Position numbers and translations under genes: made by a program. Under the pieces are notes generated by a model. The model was given only the letters and a program-made list of their open reading frames with translations, did not search any database and was not told the origin of the DNA. From contig CP141145.1 in the NCBI GenBank assembly GCA_035235625.1, forward strand, positions 38,234,668-38,298,667: DNA of 64,000 nucleotides, in the 5' to 3' direction. Source of the DNA: Saururus chinensis. Lineage: Eukaryota > Streptophyta > Magnoliopsida > Piperales > Saururaceae. Of this stretch, positions 1 to 12,800 are shown piece by piece (the stretch's first letter is position 1; every line of letters starts with the position of its first letter).

Positions 1-73
1 TATATTTGCCTTTAGGGCCTACTTAGTGGTAAATGTTATTTTATAAACCAATAACTACCCCCAATTCCCCAAG

Positions 74-186
74 CAAATGGCATTGCTCAGGACCCAAGTA
101 TTCTTGGACAGCTTCTTCGCCAACCTGATGAGACTGGCTCCCTTCCAGCATCCATGTCAAATTCTGGTTGTAGAGTAACTGCGTGA
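74..186 (+). CDS. Probable last exon of an upstream plus-strand gene (partial)
   Basis: A 113-nt exon can be read after a plausible acceptor (CCCCAAG at 67-73). It encodes a peptide beginning NGIAQDPSILGQ and ending SNSGCRVTA before a TGA at 184-186. An in-frame TAA lies just upstream of the acceptor, so the reading must start by splicing. The composition (Q, L, S, P) looks like a transcription-factor or scaffold C-terminus, but I do not recognise the family. The rest of the gene would lie left of the window. It could also be a chance open stretch. Confidence 0.35.
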
Positions 187-1149
187 TGATGTGTCCCATC
201 TGATTTGTACTTGGTATCTACTCCTTGGAAATTTCTTTTCCTCCTTTCTGAAGGCTAAGCACTGCGGCATTACATTTACAATCCCAGTCTACCCTCCTCT
301 TTGTAAAGATTGTTTCATTATTACTTGTAATTTATGTGCCGAAAGTAGACTGGATTTTTGTACGTTGGTGGTCCCCCGTGGGTCAGAATTGCAAGACAAT
401 CATAACATCAAAGTTCTTATTACGAAGTTGCATTAATATGACAGATTGGTACCCGTCCAAATGAATGCTTCTCTAACATATAGTTCACTGATGTCCCAAT
501 TTCATATCTTTCCTATACAGTATACAGCAGCCACATATACATCAATATTTAGTTCATCGTGATAGAAGGCCAAATTCCAAATTTTAGCTAAAGTATGCAC
601 TCTTTGCGATAACACAAGAATGATTAACGATAGACAAATTTTACGCTAAGGCTGCAAGACCCTCGCATGTTTCTTTTGCATTATTGTTTAGTACGGAGGC
701 AAAGGTATTGAACGATAAGATTTTGCCTACAAGTCAATAGTGCAAATCTCTCCAATAGTGGGACACAAATGTACTAATGGATACTCAGAACTATAAAATA
801 CCAATGAGTCTCGTTTATATGCACTACACCCGGCTCGCCTGCCCTGTGATAACAGGGTTGGATCTCAATCCGACGACACACACAATGCACATGGTACACA
901 CCAATCCTCATGTGATGCAGCACATAATAACTTTGCATCACATATTCTTTTCAATACCTATAACATGTAGAGATTCATGCGAAAGAATTTACGGAAGTCA
1001 GTCCGTAACCTTTACTCAAGATCCCGACAAGCTGCCTTCATTTGTCAGTTGTCCGCTACCGTCTGTCATTAGCGTAATTTTTTATCGAACGACATATCCG
1101 AAGTGAAATTATCAACCCTTTGCACTTGTTGTGATGTGTTCCACGACTG
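187..1149. other. Intergenic stretch without a recognisable gene
   Basis: This is moderately AT-rich DNA downstream of the putative exon at 74-186. A 109-codon open frame at 777-1106 has no family resemblance I can see and no splice context, so I do not call it. No repeat or RNA gene is visible. Confidence 0.5.
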
Positions 1150-2210
1150 CTACTGGTTTGAGACCTGACAGTTTTCTCCGCCTAAGCAAATCAAGGCGAA
1201 GCCTTCCTTCTTGCCTCTTGGTATGAAGCTTCTATCATCCCGGAAAGTTCTAGATGACATGATAAGGTTGGACTTCAGAATTATCGCTATTGAACGGGAT
1301 GGATGGATGTTTTCAGTCAATTGAATGTTTACTTGCGGTTCCAGCATAATTAAATCTCCGACTGCATTCTCAGTGACAAATGACGTGTCCTTCTCACCTA
1401 GGGCTCTCTGTTGGAATCCTTGAGCTTTCGACTTTCCAGGACCAATAAATTTGACATTCACGTCACAAAGCTCACGAGGGCAAATGATCAGAAATTGACC
1501 TCACGTCCCCCACTATATACTTTATGGAGTGCAACTTTGTAGTCAGACTACACCGTGGTATTGCAGTGGAAATTCATCTCTGGAACTTTCTCTGACTAGC
1601 TTATCTTCAGCAGAATCAGACCCTTGACGATTTCCAATGAAAGCTTAACCTGATAACGTACACATCCACAATGAGGATTGCCATGCGAATGCTGCTTAAG
1701 AAGATAGATCACAAACCGTACTAATATCTTTGGCTTACACCCCCCACCACCGAAATGCCAAATACCATCGAGATGGACCGATAACCTCATGCTCTTCACA
1801 CATCATAGATTGGGGAGGAGAGAAGTAGCCATGAATACATTGATCTCATAATTTGGGTGGATAATTATCTGTCACTACCTCATAGCTCAGAAGCATTGCC
1901 ACCTCGAGTCAAAATGCTTTAATTCAAACGCTGAATAGAACTTTGACTTTCTTAGTCTTCATTGAGTTCTTACTCGGCATTTGAGCATAGGGATACAAAC
2001 ATGTATAGGCATAAGTAAAGAACAATGTGACCTTACCAGAGTTGCAGTGTGTGAAAGAGATATGGCTAAACTTAAGAATGATCGTTTTGCAGTAAAAGCT
2101 AAGGCAAATGTGGTAAGAAGGATACCTGTTTCGCAAAAGGAGTCGCTGGTGCTCATTCCAAAAGAAAAAATAGGATTTCACCACATTCTCTCTACTCAAT
2201 ACAACCATGT
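1150..2210 (-). other. Unassigned coding-like block, possible gene remnant
   Basis: On the minus strand a long clean frame (about 1150-1490) encodes a charged, non-repetitive peptide containing AVGDLIMLEPQVNIQLTENI. A second piece near 1736-1800 reads HEVIGPSRWYLAFRWWG and stops at a good donor (GTGTAAG). Between them lies a frame reading SAEDKLVRESSRDEFPL. On the opposite strand 2041-2108 is flanked by an acceptor-like CCAG and a strong GTAAGAAG donor and encodes VCERDMAKLKNDRFAVKAKA. The pieces do not join into one convincing model and I recognise no domain. It could be a divergent small gene, a pseudogene, or coding DNA on one strand with antisense shadows. Confidence 0.2.
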
Positions 2211-2411
2211 CTAGATAACGGTTAAGGTGTTATCAGATTTTAAAGTTTTCTTCATCCATGGAATAGCAAAAACATTTACAGGCAAACAAGATGCAAAAAA
2301 AAAAAGAGGATTTATATGTGACTATATATTAGATCAAGCCTATCATCTACTCACTGGGAATGCCCGTTCTCTAGTGAGATAAATATTTAAAAGAAAGAAT
2401 GACATCCAAAA

Positions 2412-5400
2412 TTAAACTGGCATATGTTCTTTTCTCAGAACTCCTCCCATTTCCATCCCCCATGAAATATCTACCAAAGGTAACAATTCCCTGCATAATG
2501 TGGTATAGAAAATTTTAAACCGGTAAATTTTTACACAGTAAATATGCACCTCATTTTTTGAATAGCAGTTGAAGTGAGGAAATGGTTAATAAAATCAAGC
2601 AAAAGAGATGAACATAATTCTTTAACCATTAAGCAGATTATGTCTTATAGGGAGATGATTACATAGTTCCCAATCCAAAATAATTTTGAGTTCCATAGCG
2701 ATTGAATTGATGAATTAAATTATTGATGATGCATTAAAGTTGCATGTGAAAAAAATAAATCAACTTAGAAACGGAGAGCAAAGGTGGATAGATTGAATGT
2801 AGCTTAATGTTGGGCATCAAAGAAAAGTCATATAGATAAACTAAATGTATCTGAAATAAAGAAGCTAAGGCAGAGAAAAAGAATAACTAGGAAAGATAGG
2901 ATTAAAAATAAGTGTATATGTGAAAACTTAGGGGTAGCACCTTTAAGGGAGAAGTTTAGGGAGTGTAAGTTGCATTGGTATGGGTATATACAAAGAAGAT
3001 CAATGGATGCCCTAGTAAGAAGGTTGGAAGGTATTTATGTATATGATGCCAAAAGAGGATGAGGGAGACCTAAAATAACTTAAATGAAGTTAATAAGAAA
3101 GGATATGACCATGCTATCTCTTACGAAAGAGTTAGCACAAAATAAACTACAATGGAGGCGTAAGATCGCTCTAGCTAACCCCAAATTGCTGGGAAAAGAC
3201 GCTACTTGATTATGAGATTATGAGAAATGGAGAGCAAAGGGAGAGGTTGTTTATACGGCTCATTCAACCAACTTAAAGATAAAACATAAACATTTGAACT
3301 TTTAAATTGTTTTAAAAAATATGATCCATGATACTATATACACACACACACTCTTCATGCATCAATTTTTTTATCATACTCAGTTTATATAAACTATGAT
3401 AGAACAGAAATCCACAAAATATTATAACAATCCAAATTCAGTGCAAACTTCTTTCTGAATGCCTTCGGTCAAAACCAGACATCATATATAAACGATAAAC
3501 CATGTTTTGAATATCAGCATGATATTCAATTTTCCGTTAAAACTTCACTGGAAGCTTCCATATATCAAGTGAAACTAAACAAGAGAACTTACTTTAGGTC
3601 ATGGCTGACAACAAGTAATGTCACTTCTTTCTTTAGATGCTTGAGCAACTTGACTACTTCTGCACGAGCTTTCCAATCTGCTCTTCAAAGTGGTAAAAAG
3701 TTATGCAAATATCAAAGTGCTACCTTCATTCTAATATATTCTTCAAAGTGGTGAAGATTTACCAATAGTAAGACCCATACTGGTCATGTCCAAATTCTGA
3801 CTCTGAACAAAGCACATGTATTGCATAAAATAAAATTATTGATAAAATTGACAGAAAAACATTTCCTCCATTTCAAGCCTATTTATGATAAGTTCCCCAA
3901 CAATCCCAGGAAAATGACGTTTCAAGTAAATTTGACTATATCCAAATAGAATGTGGCTATATGCCCCCCACTAAACTCTACGTCCCCCAAAATAGAAGAA
4001 AAACTACATATTTTTTCTTTACTTCGTCACCCCATTCTTCCCCATCTATTTTCTTTATTTTCCCCCAAACCAACCCCCTTCCCACCCCCTCTAAAAAAAA
4101 TCATCTTCTCAAACTCAGGCAACCACCAACTGCGACGATGGCCACCGCAAATGCTCATCTCTCTCTCTCTCTGCATAGCCAGCCGTGGCTGCAGACGGGT
4201 GCTACGGGGCTGCAGTGGCCAGTGGGAGGACAGAGCCATAACCTGGCCTCCGTCCGCCACCACTGCAAATGCTCGTCTCCCCCTCTTCTTCCTCTCTCTT
4301 TTTTCTTTTCTGCACAGCCAGCAGCAGGCCATGGCCAAGTGCTGATGGCTGCAGCGGGGTGCTACAAGCCAGCAGCTTGGCCGCAGTCGGGCAGCGGCCA
4401 CTGCGGCCAGCGGGAGGCCAGAGCCAGAACCTGTCTGCACAGGAGGCCAGGGGGACGCAAACAAAGGCCATGTTGCTGGCCAGCCTTTGGCTCTGGTCTC
4501 CACACAGAAGCCTGGCCTCTGGCTGACCTCTGTATAGAGGGCAGCCTCGACCTGCGCGGAGGCCAAAGGCCCCGCACAAGGGCCCAGCCTCTTCACGGCA
4601 CGGCCACATTCCATGCCAGAGCTAGCATCAGTGGCTGCGGCTAGAGCCTAAGCCGTGGCGTTACGGGCAGGCTGCCAGCGACCAAACCCAGGCTGGAGAA
4701 GAAGGAGATGAGGAAGTGGGGTAAGGAATTTTAATATATTTTTAAACATGGGGGATGAGTAAGAGATTTTAATAAAGAAGGTTGAGGTAAATAGGAAATG
4801 GGGTATAGAGGAGTAGTGGGGTGCATATAGCCATGTTCATCCAAATAATTATATTGCATATGTGCATATATGCATGTCTGTATTTATGTATGTAGAGAGA
4901 GAGTAGTACACATACCAAGACCAGCAAGAGGCTCATCCAGAAGCAACAAATCAGGTGGTTGCACCTAATAACAAGTGTCAAAGCTCAGTTCAAGTTACTA
5001 AAAACCCTTAGGAGGTACACAAAATAAGAGCAACATATGCATCTATTCTTACTAATTGAATTGCCAGGGCGAGACGCCTCTTAAAGCCGCCACTAAGAGA
5101 GTTTGGATCCTTGTCCAGTGAGATCCCATCCAATCCAACCTACAATATAAGTAATAAGAGAGAACCAATGTAGCCACTCCTTTATTAAAGACAAAGAAAC
5201 AACTGAAAATCATATGAAGGCAAACTATATCTACCCTTTTTATATATAGAGAGAGACAAAATTTTCATCATGCATCTCATCCCAACAAGGGGCAGGCGAC
5301 ATGGTTTTCACTGCCTTCCTATTCTATCATGAACCATTTTCACAGTCAAGATGTAAACTTTTGCAAATATCCTCTCATTATCCCTCCACAATCCGTTGGA

Positions 5401-7680
5401 TGTATGCCTTAGCTGAGTCATCAATAGTTTGCCACATGTCTCCCCAATATGATCTTTTGGTCCTACCATCTTTTCTAACATGATGACTTCTGATCCCTAA
5501 ACTTATCCATCTCAACTAAAGCAATCTAAAAGGCCAAAATCAGTAAAGGCAAAGTTGACAAAAAAACTAAAATTGAAAAGGCATTTTAATTTACATATAA
5601 ACCCATGCCCAAATTATATATGAAAATCAAAATATTTTAAAGACTAATGAAACACTCATTCAGAAATGTGTTTACTTACTGAATGAAAAGCGGCTTGCAG
5701 TCTCAAGGCAAGCCGCTCTTTTAGAAGAGGTCCCGCTCGTCTAGGCCACCCAAATGTCACTTCTTCCAACACTGTATCGCCTAAAAAGTACCTTAATACA
5801 GAGAAAAAGCAGCAACCATAATTAAACAAGGCATGATCCTTTTCTTTTACTAGGTAACATGGAATGATCCATAATTGCCTTTGATAACTTGCATAAAAAC
5901 CCTCCTCAGATCACCCATATGATGAGGATCATCAAAAAAGGCAAGACAAGAGAAAGTCTATCTAGTTCCTTATAGCAAAAAAGTTTGCACAATAGACAAA
6001 ATTTGCTATTCAAACACAAGTTGAACTAATGACTAAAGTGCCCACCCAGGCCCTAGTGAAAAGGAGATGAAAATAAAATAAAGACAAACTACATTATGGG
6101 CTCATAAGCAAAAATAAAATAAAATCGTGCAATTCAATACTAGCAATTCCAAAACATGTGAACATGAATAAAGTAGATTAGCAACTTCTACCTTTCAGGG
6201 AACTGGAATACAATACCAACGCTCCCAGGGTACAATGGTTCAGGAGGTTGAATTGGGTTACCATCACTTCCATATCTTTGAATATAAATTGATCCCGAGG
6301 TTGGCTTGGATAGCCCAGCTAAAACCTGCTTATAATTAAATGCAAATTATTTTAACAATACTGCTGACACTCATAGGCTGCAACATGCTAAATAATGTTT
6401 GAAAGTTTGGAGACAACTGCTTAAGGAAACCTGCAACAGGGTTGTTTTGCCACTTCCGCTTCTTCCAAAGATTAGCCCCAGGCTTCAAGATCAGAAAGCA
6501 CAGGACACCCATAAATGTAAAGATTCAGTCAATTTGTCAAATCATATAATGCTACTTAGTTTCAACTTTCAACAAATATGAAGCATTTAATACCTATGCA
6601 ATTCACCTGTTTTCGGGAATCGAAACTGTGACTTCATTCAAAAGGTTGTGCTGAGTTCCAGGGGCTCGATAACATACACCATTCACCTTAAACAGGGCAA
6701 TTCAAACAGTTACAAGGACATCCTTTTTTTTATGTTGGGGGGAGGGGGGGCTCCTATGTCTCTCATTTCCTTTTCAATTTTAGTGCTACCTTCTAGTTTT
6801 ACTTCTGAAAACTACAAATAGACATCAAAATATATATAATTACCCGAGGAAAGAGCACATTGGCAAAATGAGCTATTTTAAGAAAAATGCCAAATAAAAA
6901 AACTACTAGACTGAATGACCATGGATACACTAGTTTATAGATGATTATGCGGTCAAGACATCATTTATGTGACTATTATATCATAAAACACGTCCAACAA
7001 AATTCAAGGAGTATGTGTACATATTAGAATGAAAGCTCAAGTCTACCCTCGCATCACGAACAAACTAAACGAGGTAACTGATATCAAACAATGAAAGAGC
7101 CTTTCAATTTCTTTTTTTTAAAAGATACTTAAATGTATGAAATTATCTAGCAAATAAGCAACCAAAAGCCAGCCAATGGTATCCAAGTACAATGCTAAGT
7201 GAAATGCATTAAAATTACCCGCTCGAATGATTGAATTGGCCATCAATTTTTAATTGGCTGATTTCGCTCTTCTAGTGTTCCCCTTAGGTAGAAAATCTTA
7301 TTTCCAAAATAAAAAATACACAATAAAAAAGAGTAAATTTATTCGTTCGTATTACTGAATTGAGTTACATTAAATAAGAAATGATAACCTTCGGAATAAA
7401 GACCAAAACCAAGGTGATCGGAAAGAAGAAGGAGAAAATGTAATCTGCAGAAAGAACAGTGGAAGCTTACTTCGAAAGATCTGTAACTACATGAAATTCG
7501 GAGTGACGGCGAATTTCTGAGAAACCTGCGGCCGAAGGAACATGAGTAGCAATAGGGAGAAGCATACACAGAGGAAGGAAGGAGACCATACGGATGACTA
7601 GAGAAACGCAAATGCCTCCAAGATGGCTCAGAAAGCCTGCTGATGCACGGGAGTGGTGAGGCCAGGAAGGAGATGGCCAT
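2412..7680 (-). CDS. ABCI11: ABC transporter I family member 11-like, chloroplast-targeted ABC ATPase
   Basis: Nine exons join in frame to 295 aa: 7471-7680, 6607-6686, 6431-6482, 6192-6325, 5680-5791, 5053-5139, 4916-4964, 3593-3677 and 2412-2490. All junctions are GT-AG. The protein is a single soluble nucleotide-binding domain with no membrane segments. Residues 1 to about 65 are rich in S, R and aromatic residues, as in a chloroplast transit peptide. Walker A is GRSGSGKTT (103-111), the Q-loop is at Q155, the signature LSGGFKRR starts at 211, Walker B LLLLDEP ends with D235-E236, the D-loop is at 241-242 and the H-loop at H267. All catalytic residues are intact. The order and wording match Arabidopsis ABCI11 (NAP14), a plastid protein linked to envelope transport and metal or ion homeostasis; its exact substrate is unsettled. 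The start is the first ATG before the transit peptide. DPL1 lies upstream in the same orientation. Confidence 0.93.
2761..3215 (+). mobile_element. LINE (non-LTR retrotransposon) 3' reverse-transcriptase remnant
   Basis: The plus strand encodes a degenerate tail typical of plant LINE ORF2 C-termini. It reads GVAPLREKFRECKLHWYGY, then QRRSMDALVRRLEG, then ELAQNKLQWRRKIALANP, interrupted by stops near 3060-3085. It sits antisense in the last intron of ABCI11 (2491-3592). Only the 3' end is present, as expected from 5'-truncated insertion. A short AGAGCAAAGG motif occurs near both 2776 and 3232, but I could not establish a target-site duplication. Confidence 0.7.
3949..4838. mobile_element. Mutator-like non-autonomous element with 9-bp TSD, in ABCI11 intron
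   Basis: The 890-bp element is bounded by a perfect 9-bp direct duplication, ATCCAAATA (3940-3948 and 4839-4847), the size typical of Mutator-like elements. The ends form an inverted repeat: GAATGTGGCTATATGC on the left and GAACATGGCTATATGC read inward from the right, followed on both sides by a CCCCACTA-like block. The interior (about 4130-4680) is far more GC-rich than the surroundings and consists of degenerate GGCCAG/CAGC-rich blocks. There is no transposase. Open frames of 195 and 227 codons in several frames follow from the composition and show no domain. A captured gene fragment (Pack-MULE) is possible. It lies in the intron between the exons at 4916 and 3677. Confidence 0.85.
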
Positions 7681-7830
7681 TTGTTTTCAGCAATCCAGCT
7701 CCATCTCCATGAGGTGACCGACGTCCTCGAGAGGCTCTCCCTCCCAGCTCTGCATTTTCAGTACCGTCACTTGTGGGCCTTTTTAGGAAGTCAAAAGAGT
7801 TGGGCCGGGTGGCAATATCCGATCTGTTAT
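7681..7830 (-). promoter_or_regulatory. ABCI11 upstream region with site II (TGGGCC) elements
   Basis: Immediately upstream of the ABCI11 start codon lie TGGGCCT (7774-7780) and TGGGCCG (7801-7807). TGGGCC/T site II elements are common in promoters of plant genes for organelle and housekeeping proteins. No clear TATA box is placed correctly nearby. The assignment rests on motif and position only. Confidence 0.4.
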
Positions 7831-8373
7831 ATGTAAGGGTGAAAATGCCCATGGACCCAATAAAGTTCTTGAATGTTAGATCAGTCGTCAAACGTATGTA
7901 TTGTTCCCTCGCTCGGTGAACTTGCGAGCCTCTGGCTAAACAAGTGCTATATATAGCTGAATTTAGCAAATTAAATAAATAAAATATACAGTGGAGTATA
8001 ATAAAGTGGTACAAGTGAACCTAAAGAGCAAAGTGACTTTTACTTGCAAATTCTAGAATTAATGGAGAAATAGTGTTCCGTCGCGAGCACGTTTACAACA
8101 AATTTCCACAAGGGTAATCAATTAACTACAAATACCTTAGCAAAATTAGATGCAACGGCTAAAACCAACGAATTATAAATGCACAAGGAACAAAAAGACT
8201 CACAACCCATACAAATTTTCACGTGGTTTACCGGTGTACCTTGTATCCATGGGAAGTCCAGCAACAAATCCACTACACTCGATGGTCTAGTTTTAGAGAC
8301 TCTTCTCTCACAAATTCCTTACCAAACGCTCTCCAAAAAAAACAGAAACTTTGATCATTATAACATACAAAAG

Positions 8374-8950
8374 CAGGGCCGGCTCTATAAAATTAGAGGC
8401 CTAAGGCTAGTCTCAGGGTGCTCTAATTTTTTTTTTTCAAATGCTTGGCCACACATGTGGTGTATAGTGCACTTCCTATTTTCGTCTTGGCAACATAAAA
8501 GAAGAAAATAAAGAAAAAAATATTTAGAAAATCTTCATTTGGTTTACAATTTTTCTTATAAATTTTTTATTTTAATTATTTTTATAAAAAAATTGTACTA
8601 ATTGTGTAATTTTTATAGTTTTATACTAATTTATATGGTTGGAAGAAATAAAATGAAAAATTGGAAGCGAGTTTTTTTGAAGTTATAGAACTTAATAATT
8701 TAAGGATGGGAAAGAAAGAGTATGTGACCATACTTATTTTGGGGCCTTTCATACTCACATATAAAATGTCAAATACATGAGGTAACTTACCACAAATGAC
8801 TGTAATGCAACGTTAAAAACTAGTGTTTGCAACTACTTCTAAGAGGTATGATGTGGCTATTAAAGCATCGAGGCAGGAGTCTAAGACTATGAAGCCTTTT
8901 TTTCTGATTGGGGCCTTAGGCAACCGCCTATGTCGCCAAAGGCTCAAACG
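8374..8950. mobile_element. Degenerate hAT-like repeat beginning CAGGGCCGGC
   Basis: The segment starts with CAGGGCCGGCTC, an end type frequent in plant hAT-derived repeats. AGGCCTAAGGC near 8397 faces GGGGCCTTAGGC near 8910 in inverted orientation. The interior is AT-rich with no open frame. The right terminus is eroded and no target duplication is clear. It lies in the spacer between ABCI11 and DPL1; nothing else recognisable is seen in 7,831-9,834. Confidence 0.45.
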
Positions 8951-9834
8951 TCACCTATGTTTTGGTTCAGTGTATACAACACACTAGAAGAGGATAACGT
9001 CAAAAAAAAAATCCACTTATTTGGTCTGCCAACGAAGTGGCATTTTAACGCAATTGAACATGCAATATAATCTGCGAAACCGAACAATACTAGAAGCGAT
9101 GACAGGCGTAGTACAGCCACAAATTGCTCATGCAAAACCATGCAAATCAATGCAAATCTCCACTATCCATCGTGCTACAGCCAATCGATTGGAATTTGAA
9201 CCCATTCGAATGGAAGTTTTTCATGTTCCACTCCTGAGCTCAATGTAAAAAATACATAAAAATTTAATATTTAAGATAGACAATTCACATGCTAACACAC
9301 ATTAATAGAAATTATTAATCTTCTGGATATGTATTTTTTGCACTGGGCACAAACGCTTCCTCTTGGAATAGGCCAGAACAAATGGCCGATTGCAAATTTT
9401 ACTCACCTTTTTAAATCACGCCGATTAGACTCCACAATTCTCAACAGTGAAAGTTCCTAAAGGCACATGTCCTCTTCAATTGGCGTGGCCGTTGATTTTT
9501 TTAGCTGAATAACACTTCAAACTTTCAATAAATTCAAGCTACATACTATATGCTGGTCTCGCTTTAACGAGTTAAGAGCATTTTGGATTATTTGTTCATG
9601 GAATTGTCTACTTATTTTTTTGAAGCACTACAACATTTGTGACCATTGCTGGATTGCTGCATTTTTTTCTCCGGTCTCACATCTTTTTAACAGCTTCCAC
9701 AACACATATGACCTGATTTTTTTTAAAAAAATGGCCAGAATAGTTTTACACTTTTTTTTATGGGTAGAATAGTTTTACTTTCCAAAAAAGAATGGTGCAA
9801 CGGCAAGAAACCTGCCACGAAAATATGAAATGAT

Positions 9835-12800
9835 CTAGCATGCACTGTCCATATAATCTACCAACAAATCTTTCAACATGCCTCGGTCAGGCATCCTTCC
9901 TGCTGCACCATACATGGGAGCCAATCCTCCACTTATGGGGCCCGGATTTTCTTTCACCTGAAACCAATAAAAGGAAGTTGAAGAAATGTTTATGGATTAT
10001 GGTCTATATATGCACTCTCGCTTTAAAATAAGGAAGCTTACAGTTTTCACAGACTCCTTTAGATCATTGAGGAAGTCTTCCACAACCGGAACGTGCTGAA
10101 GGGTCACACAGATGTGAATACTGGTTTTTCAGAGCCAACAAAAGTTCAATGTTTAGGTTTCCAATGAGAGTGACTGATGTATGACCAATAGATATATTGA
10201 CAGGTAAAACCAAGTACCTGTTTGGTCTCTGCAATGCATTCAAGTGCCAACCCTTCGAAGCCATTATGTCATTAACTTCAAATATGTCAACTTCCCTTGA
10301 TCCAAACGCAATGAGTGTCATGTGTGGTATCCCAATAATGAATAATTCTTGTATTGCCTTAATGCTATGAAACAGAGAGAAAATATGCACCATGAGTTAT
10401 TAATTCTGCAAATAAACATGACATTCATATATTTCTCTACTAATCCTAAATACCCTTTCTGTATTCTCGTTGATGCTTCCATGATCTCTCTTGTGATATC
10501 CAAATAACCTGAACGAAAATCATATATGCTTTAGTTATACTCAACATAAAACAATAGCTTCGAGAAGACAAATATCTAATTTTTGTGGCGATAGGTCATG
10601 ATAATCACTTTTCATTTTGCACATCAAGTTGATACCTTATGTCCTAGATCATTTGTAAATAAGTGAGCAAAAAGTATTCTTATCACCTTGTTGTCCCAGA
10701 GACATCATCGCTGCCCAAGCCCCCGCAATCAAACCTCCGGGCCTACTTCCAGCTATAGTGGGCGAGACATAAAGTCCACCAGACCACTCAGTGACTGTCA
10801 AGAGTCAGAAAATGTATATGAATGATGAGTCAAGCCAATCTGTCATATAAAGAACATAAATAATAGAAACGGTGCAGAAGCAGAAATCTCAGCAGTAGAT
10901 GGATTGTTCAAGCGTAGCAGCTATACAACAGAATCCTACCTAGCACCAGGTCCAGGTGACGTGTTTCTTAATTGGTAGTTTCATGTGTTAAAATAAGTAC
11001 ACAAGAACATATTCAACAACCAATGAAACAGAGACAAGGAGGGTACAACCATTCCTTCTAGGCATACAATTTTTACGGTGCAGGGTAAGTTTAATAATTT
11101 GACAAGGAAAAGTCAGTTCCTCTTTATCACATGCGATAAAAAGAAAAAAACCTTCCATTCCAAATCACTGTAAGAATCAGACTCTTGATTAATAAATATT
11201 CCAATGAACACTTTATACAAGTAGCTCTATTGCAGAGCAGGTCAGATTGGGTAAGTTTGGCAAAGTTAAGTAAAATCATGCATATCTCAGTATAACAAAA
11301 AACAATATACGAAAAACTTACCAGCAACAAACTGATGCTGTTGGAACATGAATTTGAGCAAGATGGTTCCAGAGGAAAAGAATAGAAGGAATCAGTATAT
11401 AGCCAACAAAAAATATACAAATTAAGACCAAGTATAATCTAACACATTCATACTTGCAAACATGCCGAAACATGCACACACACATATACAATGCATCTGG
11501 GAGTGCATTTTCCGAGAGCATTGCGATCCAACGGTGAGCACAAAACAGGGTGGCGGGCAGGTGATTCAAACCCTGCCCCCTGTCCTGGCACACGCCCAGG
11601 CACATAAAAACAGGACCCTCTATTTGTGCCAGAGAGAGAGAGAGAGAGAGGGAGGGAGGGAGTCATAATGGCAACATCAACAGACATATGAACACTAGTT
11701 TGATGCTGTTCTGTCTAAATGATTACTAAGTTTTCTTTATGAATGAAGATTTAGGCGCATGCCAGAACCTCAACAGCGACAAAATATGCTAAAGAATACA
11801 TATGTCCTAAAAAATGGAAACAAATCACAACCTCTTACAATTACTCTTATGGTATGAGTGAACTATGTCATATTGCCCCAAAAAATAAAGTGAACCATGT
11901 CATAGAAAGGGATAAGTAATTAATTTTTTTTTGCTAGCAGGATAAGTAATTACTTAACTAGCCATCTATAGAAATCAACACATGATACAGCTTAAGAAGT
12001 TCATCTCTGAACTATTTCTTTGTTGAAAGTAATAAGAGTTTAAATACCAAATTTGTATTTTACCTTTCTAATTTCGTGATTTCTGTATAGAACTACACTA
12101 GTTCCCTTTGGAGCTAAACCATACTTGTGAACATCAATTGATATTGATGTAACTCCTTCGACAGAAAAATCAATGGGTGGGATAGGGTACCTACATAGTC
12201 AGGAATAAACTGGAATTTTTTACTATATTTATCAAGCAATAATACAGATTAATAAATAAAAAGAATTTGTGTGACTACAAATGTTATAAGTAGCAAAGTG
12301 TGGAAATACAAATCATCATAATCATAATCATCATCAGCATCTTATTGCAAATATGTGGACTCAGCGGCATGGATTATGCTTTGCCACTCAACTCTATTTT
12401 AAATCATTTCAACTTCCATTTTGCATACCTCCAAGCCTTTTCTTATAACTATTGCCACATCCTTGCAGGTCTTCTTAACCTTTCTAAGAGCCACCACATT
12501 CTATAATTTAGATCTGCCTATGGGCTGGTGGTCTCCTTTGCACATTGCAAACCATCTAAAATTCACTTCTCTTGATTTAGCACCAACTAACACTACTCTT
12601 AAAATTTATTCATGTAGTTTCCAATATGATCTTTAGTAATTTTTCCATTCATCCATCACCTATCCCATTATCTACCATGGTCGTCTTAGTTGTGTGGCTT
12701 CCCTTACTTACATGACATAATATTAGAACGCATGTGGAACAATCATTCCCACAATATTTTATCCAGCTTGAACAGTATTTAATATGATCATAAACAAAAT

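Noticed and set aside
3953..4644. Long overlapping open frames (up to 227 codons) on both strands
   Set aside because: They coincide with the GC-rich interior of the Mutator-like element, occur in several frames at once, and show no domain or splice logic.
11548..11580. Possible tRNA gene suggested by a TTTGAATC B-box-like word
   Set aside because: No cloverleaf arms, anticodon loop or A box can be drawn; at most it is an old SINE.
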